From assembly GCA_903813345.2 (NCBI GenBank), contig CAIIXF020000001.1:50487885-50551884 (forward strand): DNA of 64,000 nucleotides, read 5' to 3'. The position numbers and the translations under genes are program-made. The DNA is from Owenia fusiformis. Taxonomy: Eukaryota; Annelida; Polychaeta; Sabellida; Oweniidae. Shown here piece by piece: positions 39,401 to 50,020 of this stretch. Numbering within the stretch: the first letter of the stretch is position 1; the number at the start of each line of letters is the position of its first letter. The notes beneath the pieces were generated by a model, which saw nothing but the letters and a program-made list of their open reading frames with translations, had not been told where the DNA came from and did not search any database.

Positions 39401-42400
39401 TCTATGTCATTTATGAAAAAATTGAATTGAAAGGCATCACATGGAGTGGAGGGGGGGGGGGTGAGTTATCATGATCAGAGTTGGGGCTAATACTTGTATA
39501 ATAATTGTAATAAGATATGTCTGAAAACAAATACATAATATATATTGTATATGTTATGATATCAAAGCAAATTGGATTATTTATACATGTCGTCTAGTTC
39601 GGATGTGATTTTAACAAATACAGCAACCAGACGGCGTATTCGCAATGTAACTTATCAGTTCTCAGATTTGTAAAGCCATGGGAAAATGAAATCTGAAATA
39701 AAGATGCTTTTCTAGCATCTTGACTCAGTGTAAATTATATTTTGAAAATCGTTTTGACTCATATACTTTAAGTGTACATACTAAATGGCGACAATGACAT
39801 ACATATGCATCACGCGAGGATGTACTTTACATCTGCACGTTGTCAATATCTATATCGCCGGTTGATGTCTCATGTTCCCAAAATAATTATAGTAATATGT
39901 TCAAAAACAGAATATGATGTGTATTGTTGTCTTGCATCACTATATGAGTAATAATTTGATTAGAAACCCGGGATTAGAAAAACTCTCCGAATCTGAATCA
40001 TATATTTGAAATCGAAGAATACAATGCCCCGGGTACAATGCCCCGTGTATTTACCATTTACTCTCAATCCTGATTACTATCAATGTCTCCAGTGAGTTTG
40101 CTTCTGTGTGCCTCTCCAAGTAACAAATCTAAATGCATATTCTACACATATCGCCCAATGTGGGCCCGGGACTTGAAAAACAGACGTAGACCTCGTGTGC
40201 AAGGGGGGGGGGGGGGGGCTATAATGTAGCAACTTTTGGTTTTGTCAAATAGCTGAAATAGTTTGTCACAAATATTAATTAAATACGCAAATAGAGGCAG
40301 GTTTAAGAAATGAGACTAGAGGCAAAGAATAATTATAATCATAAAATCTAAAGTAATTCCTCGATGATCTCTTCTGTAATCAAGGCGGTAGTACACTTTC
40401 GCAGTTATAAAAACAAAGACATAGACTAAGTAATTAATCTTTTGTTATCATTTAATATTAGTTACTTACAGCATTAATTTGTCTTGGATTTCCAAGGTAT
40501 GATGTTTTGATTGAAAATCAAACTGGGAAATGAGTATGCTCCTTACAGCTGTGTATATCAAATCCTGTGAAAAGAATCAATTCAAACTCACCCCCCCCCC
40601 ATCTAGTGTCTCTTAATTACAATTATTTCGCAAATGAAACAACCCAAAAACGTTGAGATGTCAACATAATTTTGCAGAACTGAGCGAAACGAAAGGTGGA
40701 ATGCACAAAAGGCAACAGTTGAAGTTTTATTTTCCCAATAGACTAGATGCAAAGAAATACATGTGATCTTGATTTACATCCAAAATCCAAAATTGAGATC
40801 ATATTTCATATTCTTATTTACATTAATACTTTCATGTAGTGTCAAATATTTAAACCCTGGGCTTTTAAACATTTTGCATATTCGTCATCAAATCTGATCA
40901 TATATGTACCCCCCCCCCCATCTGCAATCATGATAGAAATCTGACTTCCGGTCTCAAAACTGAAAAATAAAATTATCGATACCCTTACCAATTGACCAAC
41001 CAACTGAACCACCCAACGGGGAACCACCTACCCATCGATTGACTAATCAAACAGACTATAAAACATCCAAGCAACCAACTTTCAAAGGAAGCGACCAACT
41101 TTGCAATCACCAGTCAACAGAACGCAAGAAACTGACCAAGCAAAAACAAAGCAAGCAACCAATTAATTGTGCAACCATATAAGCAACAAACAAAGCGAGG
41201 AACCAAGCAAGCAGCTAATAAGTAACTATATATGCAAATACACGTAAGCAAGCAAATGAACAACAAAAAATCCAAGCAATCATGCAGAAACCAAACAAGC
41301 AAGCAACTAAACAAGCTTCCAAGTAATCAATCAACTAGCCCAGCAACGAACCACACAAGTAATCAACAAAGCAAGCAAGCAAGCAAACGACCATCCAAGC
41401 AGAAAACTAAGTAAGCAAACAACAAACCATGCAACTAATCAACAAAGCCACCGACCAATTAAGGAAGCAAGCTACTCATCAAGCAGAAAACAAAGCATTC
41501 GACAAACCAAGCAACCAAACAACAAAGCAACCAACCAAGCAACTAATTGATCCGGTCTCGTTTGCTGTTTATGTCTTGCAAATAATGCCCCTCTGCTGCT
41601 ACAGTTTGTCAATGATATCAACTGCACACATTTGATTGATTTAATGCAACTTCCAAGTTCCAAATGAAGCACGAAGGTTGACATTTGAGAACATAACTGA
41701 TACCAAAAGGATGCGTGAAGACAAAGCTACATTTTCTAATTCTATATGCTCTTACTGGGTAATACTTTTCAGGGTTACTTAAAGAGAGAATCAGATCTAC
41801 CGAGCAAGCCAAAACGTTTCAATATGTCTGGCTTATATCACTCATTACCATGTCTAAAATTCTCCAAAGTATCTTTATATGCAATACATAATATACCCTA
41901 CAACCAAGCTCCGCATTCTAGCACTCGGATATTTGGTTGATTGACAATATTGACTTACACGATATGTAATGGCTAAACTGAAGTGACGATCAACTCCCCT
42001 ATCCCAGGTGCCCAAAATGTACTAGATCCATGGGCATTCGATAGATATTATTGAAAGTCCATGCTAGATCTTAAATACACATTTTTTTGGTAAATTAGAT
42101 CCACTTGATTCCCACATCAGATTTCTATTAATCGCTCATTTCTTGAAACGGTCCTATTTCAATTCTTTCCGGCCTAGGGAAAACCTTTAAGATGAATATA
42201 TGTAACTGTTTTGCTCTTACACATATCAATTTTAGATCCAAGGTACAGAAAAGCCAGTCGACGTTTTTTCAAAGAGGAAGAACTGTATATCCAAAACCCG
42301 GATCTAAAACAATATCTTATTGTTATTAATTTATTGTCCAGTTCTACCTTTGATATTAATGCCAAATTCTGTTGTTTGTTAGCAACATGATGAGGATTGA

Positions 42401-45400
42401 TTTCTATATGGCAGGTTACTTTGATTTTAAAGGCCTATGGTAATATTTTTACATCAAATTTTAGTTGTTTATCTGTGATATCTAAAATGAGGAATTAAAA
42501 ATAGTACTTCATAAAACCTAATGCATAGACTGCAATCAAGGCCCGGAATCGAGGTCTCTTGAATATCATACCCGTAAAAAACCAAAAATGCAATCAAACA
42601 AGTATATACTAGTATTGTGTGGTTAAGATCAATGATCAAGGAAACCCATTCGTAGGATTCATACTTATTGTTGATTTTTTTGTTTACAAGAAAAGGTTTC
42701 GTACGCGTATTGATATTGTCCTTCGTAATAAAACCCATATTGAGTCCCTACCAGTAAATAACCACTATACATTTGAAAAATTTGGCCGCCATAGAATATT
42801 TGGGAGTCTAGGCAAGATACATGTACCATGTTAATGATCATTCAGCACTGGTACAAACGCGTATTATCCCATCCTTTCATCATCAATCCCTTAATTGATT
42901 TATAATAGTGAGCTTAAACCAGATTTAATCATCTCCCTCAGACTTATACAAATCCTGACTCAGAGTACGTAAAGGATTGGTACACTGTGTGCATATCATG
43001 TGTATCCTGGCGTCAGGATGCATACATGATTCGCGCACAGCGAGCCTATCCTGTGTGAATCTTGACTCAGGATACGTACAGGATTAGCACACTGTGCATA
43101 TCCTGTATGAATCTAGGCTTCAGAATTCATACAGGATTGGCACACTGCGAGCGTATCCTGTATGAATCCAGGAGGCAGGATTCATACTGCATTCCTACAC
43201 GCGCCAATCCTGTATAAATCCTGATACAGGATATGTTCAGGATATGCACACAGTGTGCCAATCCTGTATGTATCCATCTGTCAGGATTCATACAGTATTC
43301 GCTCACAGCGAGCATATCCTGTATGAATTTTGACTCAGGATACGTACAGGATTGGCACACTGCGTGCATATCCTGTATGAATCAAGGCGCCAGGATTCAT
43401 ACAGGATTGGCACACTGCGAGCGTATCCTGTATGAATCTTGACTCAGGATACGTACAGGATTGGCACACTGCGTGCATATCCTGCATGAATCCAGGCGTC
43501 AGGATTCATACAGGATTGGCACACTGCGAGCGTATCCTGTATGAATCTTGACTCAGGATACGTACAGGATTGGCACACTGCGTGCATATCCTGCATGAAT
43601 CCAGGCGTCAGGATTCATACAGGATTGGCACACTGCGAGCGTATCCTGTATGAATCTTGACTCAGGATACGTACAGGATTGGCACACCGTGTGCCAATCC
43701 TGTATGTATCCAGGCATCAGGATTCATACAGGTTTGGCACACTTTGCATATCCTGTATGAATCCTGATGACAGGATTCATTGTATTCATACGCATTTTTT
43801 GCTGTGAATGTTATAATGCTTAGCCTATCAGATAATTTAGTTATTGCTTATTTTTTTGGCGATGCTGTTCAATTGACAATATTTGTAGAAGTTCCAATGT
43901 TAGAGGAATGGATAAATGGCAAATTCAAAATTGATTTTTGCCAACCCCCCCCCCCCCAAAAAAAAAAAATAAAAACAATCAAATGCTGTAGTAAGGGGAA
44001 GAGTGAGACAACTTACTGATTGATTACCCTTTGCATTCGTTTGACTTCACTTCTTAAAAGAGAGCTTCGTCGTAGTTTAACTAGACTCTGCACGCAGGGT
44101 ACTGATTGATCTATTTGCTTTACCTATACATAAAGTATAGTATGACATTTCTACAATGCTTTCCATTTACGTTTTGATGATGACATGTTCCTTGTATTCC
44201 GTGTAATTAATAGTTTAAAGCCATATCATATCAGTCCCTTAAACATTCTTTTTTATTATAATATTTCACAATTTTGTTAAAAAATTTGTATATTGATTAT
44301 TAGATGAAAGGAATGACTCTGAATTTTAATGCAGAGAAGGTATTTTTCTAATGTTGTAAAAGGAATCATAACCACCATTACTCTTCATAGAGACTGACAT
44401 TGATATCAAATGAATGGTCCCTAAAAAGTTTACAAGATTTTACAAGATTTTAAAAGATTTACTAGATTTACGAGATTTACGAGATTTACTAGATTTACTA
44501 GATTTACAGTCTACCCACTCGTCTTATTTATTTACTGGCATGTCATCTTAAAAGCAGTTGAATATTATCAAAACCGTCTTCTTTCAGGAAACCCACTTTA
44601 GCTCATGGGTTGGTAAGTTTATCTCGTGATATCTTTCTTCATTTTGTTTTGGTAATAAACCATTGAAAAATAATGCCAATATATTATCTTACCAAATAAT
44701 AAACTACTTGGGAGGCTTGAATAAATTGATTGGGGTGATTCTCCTCGATTCTACACGAGCACTGTAACCTGGTAACTCGGATGTAGTTGATTGGAGTTTG
44801 ATCCTTATCTTATGGTATTTTGTTTACAACAAGATGAGTATCTCTTTTGAATCAATGTAGCCTTCTCTCCAGGAATGATTAACTCATATTTCGGTTGATA
44901 TTAATGACTGGTGAGCACAGAATAATCAAGTAGCATTGGCAGTACCAATGTTTCTGCCATACTCGATTTAGTAGATCATTTCTGACATACCCCTAAACAT
45001 GATCATCTTATCAACAGTCAAGAATTCGATAAAGAACATGTTAGTCGCTCATTTAAATATATTCACACAGAACACAGTAATTTTAATTTCCTACAATGTC
45101 GGTCGAAAACGCTACCAGTCCTTTTGATTTTATCAATTGGTTTTATTAGGTATGAATTTTTAGAAAATACACTAACTTATCTTGACAATGGAGTGCGCGT
45201 GCATAACCGCACTCAGGGTCGCTATCTTATCACTTCAATCACCAGTTTTGGTGTTTAAACCAAAGGCCATTCAAAGCTAAATATATTTTTAACATCGCCT
45301 CCCTTTTACGATCCAGGAATTTTTTTTAGAAAGCGAACAAACATTTTCTTAACTGACTTCTATTTAAAAAAGCGCAATGTCACCAACGTGCAAAAGTCAA

Positions 45401-48400
45401 TCTTTTTGCTAGAAACTAAGCAGTGGGGGTTTCTATGACTTGTTATTAATACTAATAGATGAAATTACCATCACAAAGACGTTACTGTTTAAAAAAATAA
45501 CTTGAAAACCGTTGTTAAAAGATTCATTTTGTGATGATTACTTCATATTGCAGGCCGTGTAGATTACTACTCCTTAATTGGTAACAAAAATATTGACTTT
45601 TGCACGCTGGTTACTTTGTATCTTTTGATATAGATCTCACACTTCAGTTAGAAAAATCATAGTTTTTACGTATACCATACCGTATACTTATTCTTATTCA
45701 TTATCGATTTATTCGTAAAGGATTGGTATCGATATGGCGAACTTTTTGAACACATGTTTCTCTTAAACCAGTAATCAAAAATTTCTGAAAATTTTACACA
45801 TTGTCAATTTAATGGTCATCTTTTATTTGGTAACAATATAATTTGAAATAGATATATACCTTTCTCTTTATTGTTTTAGAAAACACATTGGACACTTCTT
45901 TTGTTCTTGGTTTCATATGTTCCGAATGAAATGAAACATCTATCCGAACCTCATTGGAACAAAATGACATAAACACAACGTGTAATGTTGTGTATTTCAT
46001 ACTTGAGTGGGTTTGGGGTAGATATCACCCGGGAATATATATCATATCTGAGGAGCGGGCATGATATATTGTATATGTCCCGCTCTAGGCCAAATGCGGG
46101 CAGATATAGTGTATCCAACCCGCTCCCGGGAATTTTTTCAAAAGTTTAAATATTTAAATTTCAGAAGTTAAAAATTTTTCAAAAAGTTTAAATGTTACAA
46201 TTCTATTGTATTGAACTGAAGGAATATTATGAAAATGTTAAATATAAATTGTGCTTTTACAGTATAGGCCTATCTTGTCATTTGAAAAAGGTGGTAAAGG
46301 TAATATCTACCCCAAACCCACTCAAGTATGAGATACACCAGTTATGTACGGTCGGCTTTGGATACAGTGTTTTTCCCGCTGGAAATATGTGTATCTCCCT
46401 CGGTCCCTGCGGTCCCTCGTGAGGTACACATATTTCCCTTGGGATAAGCCCTGTATCCAAAACCTCCCAGTACATAACCTTTATATATGCTATTTTGTTC
46501 AAACAAGCTTCGGAAAGATATTTTATTTCATTCTCAAGAAATGGTAAAAAGGAACAAAAAATCATTTGCACTAAAAACAAAAAATATTAACAAAAACAGT
46601 TATATAAAATATATATAAATTATTTTCGCATTAAATTGTTGTCAATCAGAATGTTTTCAATAATTGGTTCAAGAGAAAAACATTGTTGAATTAAGTTCTC
46701 CATATCGATACCAATCCTTTTCTCGTAAAAATCTATTTTGCAGATTTGTTGAATTTTTCTAGCAGAAATTAGCTACTCCCTCTCCGTTCATTTTTTCGAT
46801 TACCAGGCGTGTAAGAGGATTAGTCATTTGTACATTCACTCAAAGAAATGTCACGTCTCTATACATTATAGAATAAAGGAAACAAGCAATTATACAAATA
46901 TAATCAGGAAAATTGCGTAGCGATGGCACTTTCTGCACCGTAAGCTAGATTAGCATGTGACTGTCTTTTAAAGTCCAATTTTAGTTTGTTTATCACAATT
47001 ACACAACTCTCACCAATGCAAAATACAGTTGGTCAACTATTCGCCATTCTGCCTTCAATGAATCAAAAGAAGGGAGTATTCCGCTTCATTATGGAAGTTA
47101 TTCTGAATCTGTATAATGTTTATAACATCATGGTGGAGAATATCATTCTCAACATTACAAAATATGTGTCTATTCAACAATGGATGCTTTTGAAAAACAA
47201 AATGGATGCTCTTGAAAAACAAGACAAAAATTAAAGATGAACATTTAAGATGAAGATCATGATATGATAATGTACACAGACAAAAACACTCGCACTAATG
47301 ACTGCGTGACGATGAAAAAGGTTTACGAGAAATCACATGAGACGTTTCATGAATAAGTGCTGCAATTCTCTTTGCCTAATGGATAGAAAAGAATGATGAA
47401 ATAAAAAAGTTATAAATATCGGAATTTTATGACAACATGAGTATCCATTACAAGCTATTCAATCCAAAAGTAAATTCTGGAGAAAATTGGGATAAGTGCA
47501 TAAACATAGACCCAACATTTGTTGAACAACATTTCATCTGGTGAATTTTAACTTGAGGTAGGACTGCTCAAAACGAGATCTTAAACGTCATAATACAAGC
47601 AAGCACCTTTTTGCAAAAATATCACTATCTCACCGATAGTACTTCCAATATGTTAGTACCAATAACGCAGATGCGAGTAGGTAGTTACCAGTTTCACCAC
47701 CAGATGGCTCATCCGGGTCAGATAGCATGGCGGGTATAGTAGAAAGTTCGCTTTAACTTAAATTACATCTGTTTTAGTGGTTCAATTTTCATATAACCCT
47801 TATGTATCTAATAGTTATGCAAATAAAATATGTCCAGCAAAAGAAAATGTTATCTGTCCAATACAAGAAAAGATATTTCACTGTTTATGATTTTGTAACA
47901 TGGGGTCTATGGGGAATCATCCCGAGCTAGAAGTCATATTTTCAAAAAAAAATCAAAGTTGATAAACAATTTTCGAAACCATATCTCTAGATTTACTTTT
48001 ACCTGTACATTTCAAATATGACATCACTTTGACTGAATTTTGAATATTTAATGACAAGATTTTTTTCTACTCGCATCTAGTCTATTGTGGTACATTGTTG
48101 ATTTTAATTACACATGCCTCTTTGGCATTGATTTTTTTTGATTTTTTGTTTCTGTAATATTTTTTTCGTGCTCATGCTATGAGTCAATTTCAATGCTTTA
48201 ACTTGGTCTTCCAGTTGATGGATTGGGACTCCCCGCGTCTTAGGGATGAATTTGCATATTTAATCTGAGATTCATATTACCTAACACTTAGGTTCCCGCC
48301 ATTCTTTGGACGATTTGAATTGATGCCGTGATCATTTCATGGTTGTTTTGAAGTGAGGCCATTAAAAGTTTAAAAATAATATGTTTAGCGTCCTGTTGAG

Positions 48401-49077
48401 GGGCCAAATGTTAAGAGGGTGTGAGGTGGAAAACACATTTAAAACCCAAAAGCTTTATTGTGTTTCTATATAAGCAACTTTGTCGGAGACTCGGGTCAGA
48501 AGGGAAGTGCAACCAACGACTTGAGCCAGACATCATTGTTGGATGTGAGTCCAACCTACAGTGAAATCTTCCGCCAGAAATGACATCTTAGCTTGTAGTT
48601 GCGAGTGCAACCTTCGGCAAAGAGGAGAGACGTGGCTTTATTATACATTGAATGAAATTGATGAAGTCATCACTAGTTTTGTGATTTAACGAGATAACTA
48701 CTTGTTGTGTTTTTTTTATACGCCCTGTATAGTAATGGTCGAATGGAAAAAGGATTAATCCTTTCTCGTCGTTTTGGTTGCGAAATTATTTTTTTTAATT
48801 ACAAATTAAAAACATGCCGTTGTTAATCTGTTGATAATTGATCATTATCACGATATAGCCATTTTTCTTACCTCAGGTTATAATTTGGTAAAAGCTGCAT
48901 CTTTTTAGCATCTTCAATAGCCATAGTTGTAGCTGCAGCGTTTGTTTCCCAGCCAACGTATTCAAGAGCTCCATATCGAGGTACAAGTAGTCCCATTCTG
49001 AAACTTTTCGTCTGTATTCCACAACTGGCAAATCCAACGAAAATAAAAATAAAAAGATGTTTTGTATTGGCTAGCAT
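21441..49077 (-). CDS. Receptor guanylate cyclase paralogue with a degenerate catalytic site (pseudo-cyclase receptor)
   Basis: Exons in transcript order: 49077-48872, 33240-33131, 32724-32518, 32400-32248, 31700-31495, 31236-31123, 29646-29511, 29143-29013, 28767-28653, 28485-28404, 27605-27485, 26557-26506, 26308-26214, 25984-25880, 25321-25250, 24978-24825, 24721-24566, 24479-24296, 24146-24006, 23750-23558, 22890-22698, 22430-22347, 22226-22135, 21685-21635, 21446-21441. Frame is continuous for 1051 codons, then Glu and TAA (last exon tentative). Signal peptide 1-19, ligand domain to about 455, transmembrane helix about 461-485, kinase-homology domain about 490-800, linker 801-846, cyclase domain 847-1052. 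Many exons have the same length as in gene 1 (82, 95, 72, 141, 193, 84, 92 nt), so the two arose by duplication and now converge tail-to-tail. Catalytic Asp, Asp, Arg and Lys are all replaced, yet no stop or frameshift appears, so it is probably expressed and not a pseudogene. Confidence 0.9.
21635..24146 (-). other. Gene 2: linker and catalytically dead cyclase domain
   Basis: The linker keeps [18 protein letters not shown]. In the cyclase domain the first metal Asp is Thr873 ([13 protein letters not shown] against [11 protein letters not shown] in gene 1). The second metal Asp is Tyr917 ([13 protein letters not shown] against [13 protein letters not shown]). The catalytic Arg is Ala997 ([10 protein letters not shown] against [10 protein letters not shown]), and the phosphate Lys is Ile1036 ([10 protein letters not shown] against GKGKVITHWL). 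The guanine-recognition Glu913 and Cys986, and Asn993, remain. The fold-determining segments [17 protein letters not shown] and [12 protein letters not shown] are well kept. Confidence 0.9.
25413..25608. repeat. Imperfect hairpin in gene 2 intron
   Basis: CCCTGCTAACAGGGAAGATG pairs with ATCTTCCCTGCTAGC downstream, and GCTTATTGG pairs with CCAATAAG at the outer ends. Likely a palindromic MITE. Confidence 0.5.
25660..25805. repeat. Hairpin MITE in gene 2 intron
   Basis: AATATTTTCCCCTCGGGAAT and ATCCTGTCCACTGGCATG pair with the later CATGTCAGTGGATAGGAT and AATATTTCCC, with CTCGGCCTGCAGCCTCGG at the tip. Non-coding. Confidence 0.6.
27672..28371. mobile_element. Palindromic DNA transposon, copy A
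   Basis: About 700 bp with long inverted arms: GTTTCTCTTAAACCAG on the left and CTGGTTT-like TTGGTTTAAGAGAAAAAC on the right, plus GGTTCGGAAAGA-type internal pairing around ACATCTTTCCGAACCT. Ends 32 bp from the donor of the gene 2 transmembrane exon. A second copy is at 45717-46720. Confidence 0.75.
28404..28767 (-). other. Gene 2: juxtamembrane and transmembrane exons
   Basis: Exon 28767-28653 encodes [20 protein letters not shown], nearly the same as gene 1. Exon 28485-28404 (82 nt, as in gene 1) encodes the membrane helix [19 protein letters not shown] followed by FGAFLIY and the basic stop-transfer RKKK. Confidence 0.9.
29724..30648. mobile_element. Foldback mariner-like element with split transposase (copy 2)
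   Basis: Ends CAGGGTGGTCCAAAAT and TTCTGGACCACCCTG, both flanked by TA. Inverted arms of roughly 200 bp. + strand 30205-30400 keeps a broken transposase stretch ([20 protein letters not shown], then CDYHVWGGL after a frameshift); - strand 30155-29937 keeps the overlapping C-terminal part from CDYHVF to GGHIDRLFK. Same head-to-head 3'-end design as the element at 2897-3985 but a different sequence family. In gene 2, between the exons at 31123 and 29646. Confidence 0.8.
30741..30841. repeat. 100-bp hairpin MITE in gene 2 intron
   Basis: CACTGG, TATCAAGCGAAG and GGCCGTAACCTTCG pair with CGAAGGTTACGGCC, CTTCGCTTGAT and CCAGTG. Almost perfect stem. Confidence 0.65.
33296..33446. repeat. 150-bp hairpin MITE at the 3' end of gene 2 intron 1
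   Basis: ATGCCTGGGTCATATTTG and CGGCCGATTGAGTGTTTTG pair with AAAATACTCAATCGGCCGG and CAAATGTGACCAAGGCAT. It lies 55 bp upstream of the exon 2 acceptor of gene 2. Confidence 0.65.
33447..34428. other. Intron 1 of gene 2, unique-looking part
   Basis: AT-rich intronic DNA with no recognisable gene or repeat. Confidence 0.4.
34429..34842 (+). mobile_element. 415-bp MITE, copy 1
   Basis: Terminal inverted repeats AGATGCGAGTAG and CTACTCGCATCT. The body shares many blocks with the inverted copy at 47669-48078, for example GGAAATATCTTTTCTTGT and GAAACTGGTAACTACCTACT. Non-coding, intron 1 of gene 2. Confidence 0.85.
35199..35695. mobile_element. ~500-bp MITE with GTTACACCCCAGTCACATTT ends
   Basis: Perfect 20-bp terminal inverted repeats: GTTACACCCCAGTCACATTT on the left and its complement ending GTGACTGGGGTGTTAC on the right. 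Internal GC-richer pairing around CTACGCTCGCCGCAGAA occurs in both halves. Confidence 0.8.
36738..37500. repeat. Left palindromic tandem array, 160-bp period
   Basis: GTGTGCCAATCCTGTATGAA recurs at 36771, 36931, 37091, 37251 and 37413, giving a 160-162-bp unit. Each unit contains several hyphenated palindromes of the form CCTGTATGAATCC ... GGATTCATACAGG. Open frames on both strands are artefacts of the repeat. Confidence 0.9.
38404..38623. mobile_element. 220-bp MITE with CAGGCCCGT ends
   Basis: Left end CAGGCCCGTCACAGGCACAT, right end AGCTACGGGCCTG. The imperfect inverse termini resemble hAT-like MITEs found in many animals. Contains a long C run (around 38450-38465). Confidence 0.6.
38624..40980. 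other. Intron 1 of gene 2: no gene seen
   Basis: AT-rich intronic sequence with homopolymer G or C runs (near 39450, 40205, 40590 and 40910). No coding or RNA feature recognised. Confidence 0.4.
40981..41550. repeat. Degenerate AAGCAACC/AAGCAAGC low-complexity block
   Basis: Built from variants of CAAGCAACCAA, CAAGCAAGC and CAACAAAG, nearly T-free on the + strand. Gives spurious Gln/Lys/Asn-rich frames. Confidence 0.8.
41551..42944. other. Intron 1 of gene 2: no gene seen
   Basis: Nothing recognised; short open frames lack domain features. Confidence 0.4.
42945..43790. repeat. Right palindromic tandem array, ~109-bp period
   Basis: CGAGCGTATCCTGTATGAAT recurs at 43418, 43527 and 43636 (period about 109 bp), preceded by diverged units. 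Same palindromic core as the left array, opposite overall orientation. Confidence 0.88.
46000..46328. mobile_element. MITE nested in copy B
   Basis: Terminal inverted repeats TACTTGAGTGGGTTTGGGGT and ACCCCAAACCCACTCAAGTA, consistent with a TA target site. Internally, two CCCGCTC-type segments surround a short palindrome. Confidence 0.8.
46341..46478. repeat. 138-bp hairpin MITE next to the nested MITE
   Basis: GTTATGTAC, TTTGGATACAG and AAATATGTGTATCTC pair with the inverse GAGGTACACATATTT, CTGTATCCAAA and GTACATAAC. The loop reads CCTCGGTCCCTGCGGTCCCT. Confidence 0.75.
47669..48078 (-). mobile_element. 415-bp MITE, copy 2 (inverted)
   Basis: Reverse-orientation copy of 34429-34842 with the same termini, AGATGCGAGTAG and CTACTCGCATCT, 12.8 kb away in the same intron. 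Confidence 0.85.
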
Positions 49078-49520
49078 TGCTTCTATTCCTCATGCGGAGT
49101 GATCATTCTGTGATTTATATTTCGTATCGTTAATTTTACAAATGGTTCACTAATGTTTCAATAACAAGTTATTGCGATAGAGATTTTAAATATTAGCTCG
49201 AAGCGTGCTTCATTGTCCCAGAATATTCCCCTTAACTAGAAAATTACCCTTCTTTCGAACATCTGATTGGCTGTCTAATCAAATCAATAACTTCACTTAT
49301 CGAGCAGATGTGAGGCGGGTTTACTTGGAGATGAAAATATCTCGTCAGTGTTGGTTTGAGTTGAATCACTTTTTGTCGTGCATGTAATTTTTTGTCTTTG
49401 CATATATTTTTTGTCATGCATGTATCATTCATATAATGTTTCATTTTGCATCTGATATCTGGGTCAACCATACTTTCACCTATTTCAATAAGTTGGGTAT
49501 CATTCTCATCGAGACAATTG

Positions 49521-50020
49521 TATAGTTTCTAAATAGCTGAAAAATGCTAACATAATAGATGTCACCCTTGCTTGTCTTTGATTTTCTAGGGCCAGACCTC
49601 CACTCACTTCAACGTTAGAAACTTGCAATAGTCACTTAATTTCATGATTTATCAAAAAGTGTTGGTTGGATATGTCTGAAACTCGAATGGAATACTATTG
49701 GAAAGCCCTGTCAATGTACATATTGTGATTAAACATGAAAAAATTGGTTGTCATACGAATAAATCAAGGTTTTAATGAATTTCAGCATTGCACCAATGGA
49801 GATTTGGCCCAAGTTTTTTTAAAATGTCATGGAAAATGATTTAAATGACATAACTGTGTAAATCAAAGCTATAATTGGAGAAAATGTGTCATTGAATCAA
49901 AATATGCTATCAAAAATAAAGAAAAGTAATTCATTAGAGGAAAAACGTGCAAATCTCTTAAAATCTCATATAAAAACGAGAATTAGCGAGATTTCAAAGT
50001 TATTTAGAAACTCCTCTATT
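49521..50020 (+). mobile_element. ~500-bp dispersed element, copy 2
   Basis: Same element as 17190-17684, same orientation. It lies between the gene 2 start and the 3' end of TPK1, within 450 bp upstream of the gene 2 ATG, so it may overlap the gene 2 promoter. Confidence 0.8.

Larger units (their letters stand above)
36324..44518. mobile_element. 8.2-kb element bounded by inverted TAAATCTAG repeats and inverted palindromic arrays
   Basis: The left edge (36324-36410) is GTAGACTGTAAATCTAG followed by repeated TAAATCTAG; the right edge (44428-44518) is its inverse. Inside each edge is a tandem array of CCTGTATGAATCCTG and CAGGATTCATACAGG palindromes in inverted orientation, 36738-37500 and 42945-43790, each bordered by a CACAGCAAAAAATG-type sequence. 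The 5.4 kb between carries no transposase that I can see. This nested symmetry suggests one large non-autonomous transposon in intron 1 of gene 2. Confidence 0.6.
45717..46720. mobile_element. Palindromic DNA transposon, copy B, interrupted by two younger insertions
   Basis: Same family and orientation as 27672-28371, with ends AAAGGATTGGTATCGATATG and CATATCGATACCAATCCTTT. About 480 bp in its centre (46000-46478) belongs to two other inverted-repeat elements, which accounts for its greater length. Confidence 0.8.
29013..49077 (-). other. Gene 2: signal peptide and extracellular ligand-binding domain exons
   Basis: Eight exons encode an ANF-receptor-type ligand domain (periplasmic-binding-protein fold). 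The start ATG at 49077 is followed by a hydrophobic signal sequence, [19 protein letters not shown]. Landmarks include [65 protein letters not shown], the [12 protein letters not shown] strand, [17 protein letters not shown] and [15 protein letters not shown]. The donor of the exon ending at 31495 is GTAGGT, because the next GT four bases on breaks the frame. Asn-X-Thr sites such as NDT and NYT suggest glycosylation. The ligand is unknown. Confidence 0.85.

Noticed and set aside
41232-41414. Gln/Lys/Asn-rich open frame
   Set aside because: Lies in a T-free AAGCAACC low-complexity block.
36738-43790. Palindromic arrays as a CRISPR array
   Set aside because: Eukaryotic context, repeats without unique spacers, periods of 109-160 bp and no cas genes.
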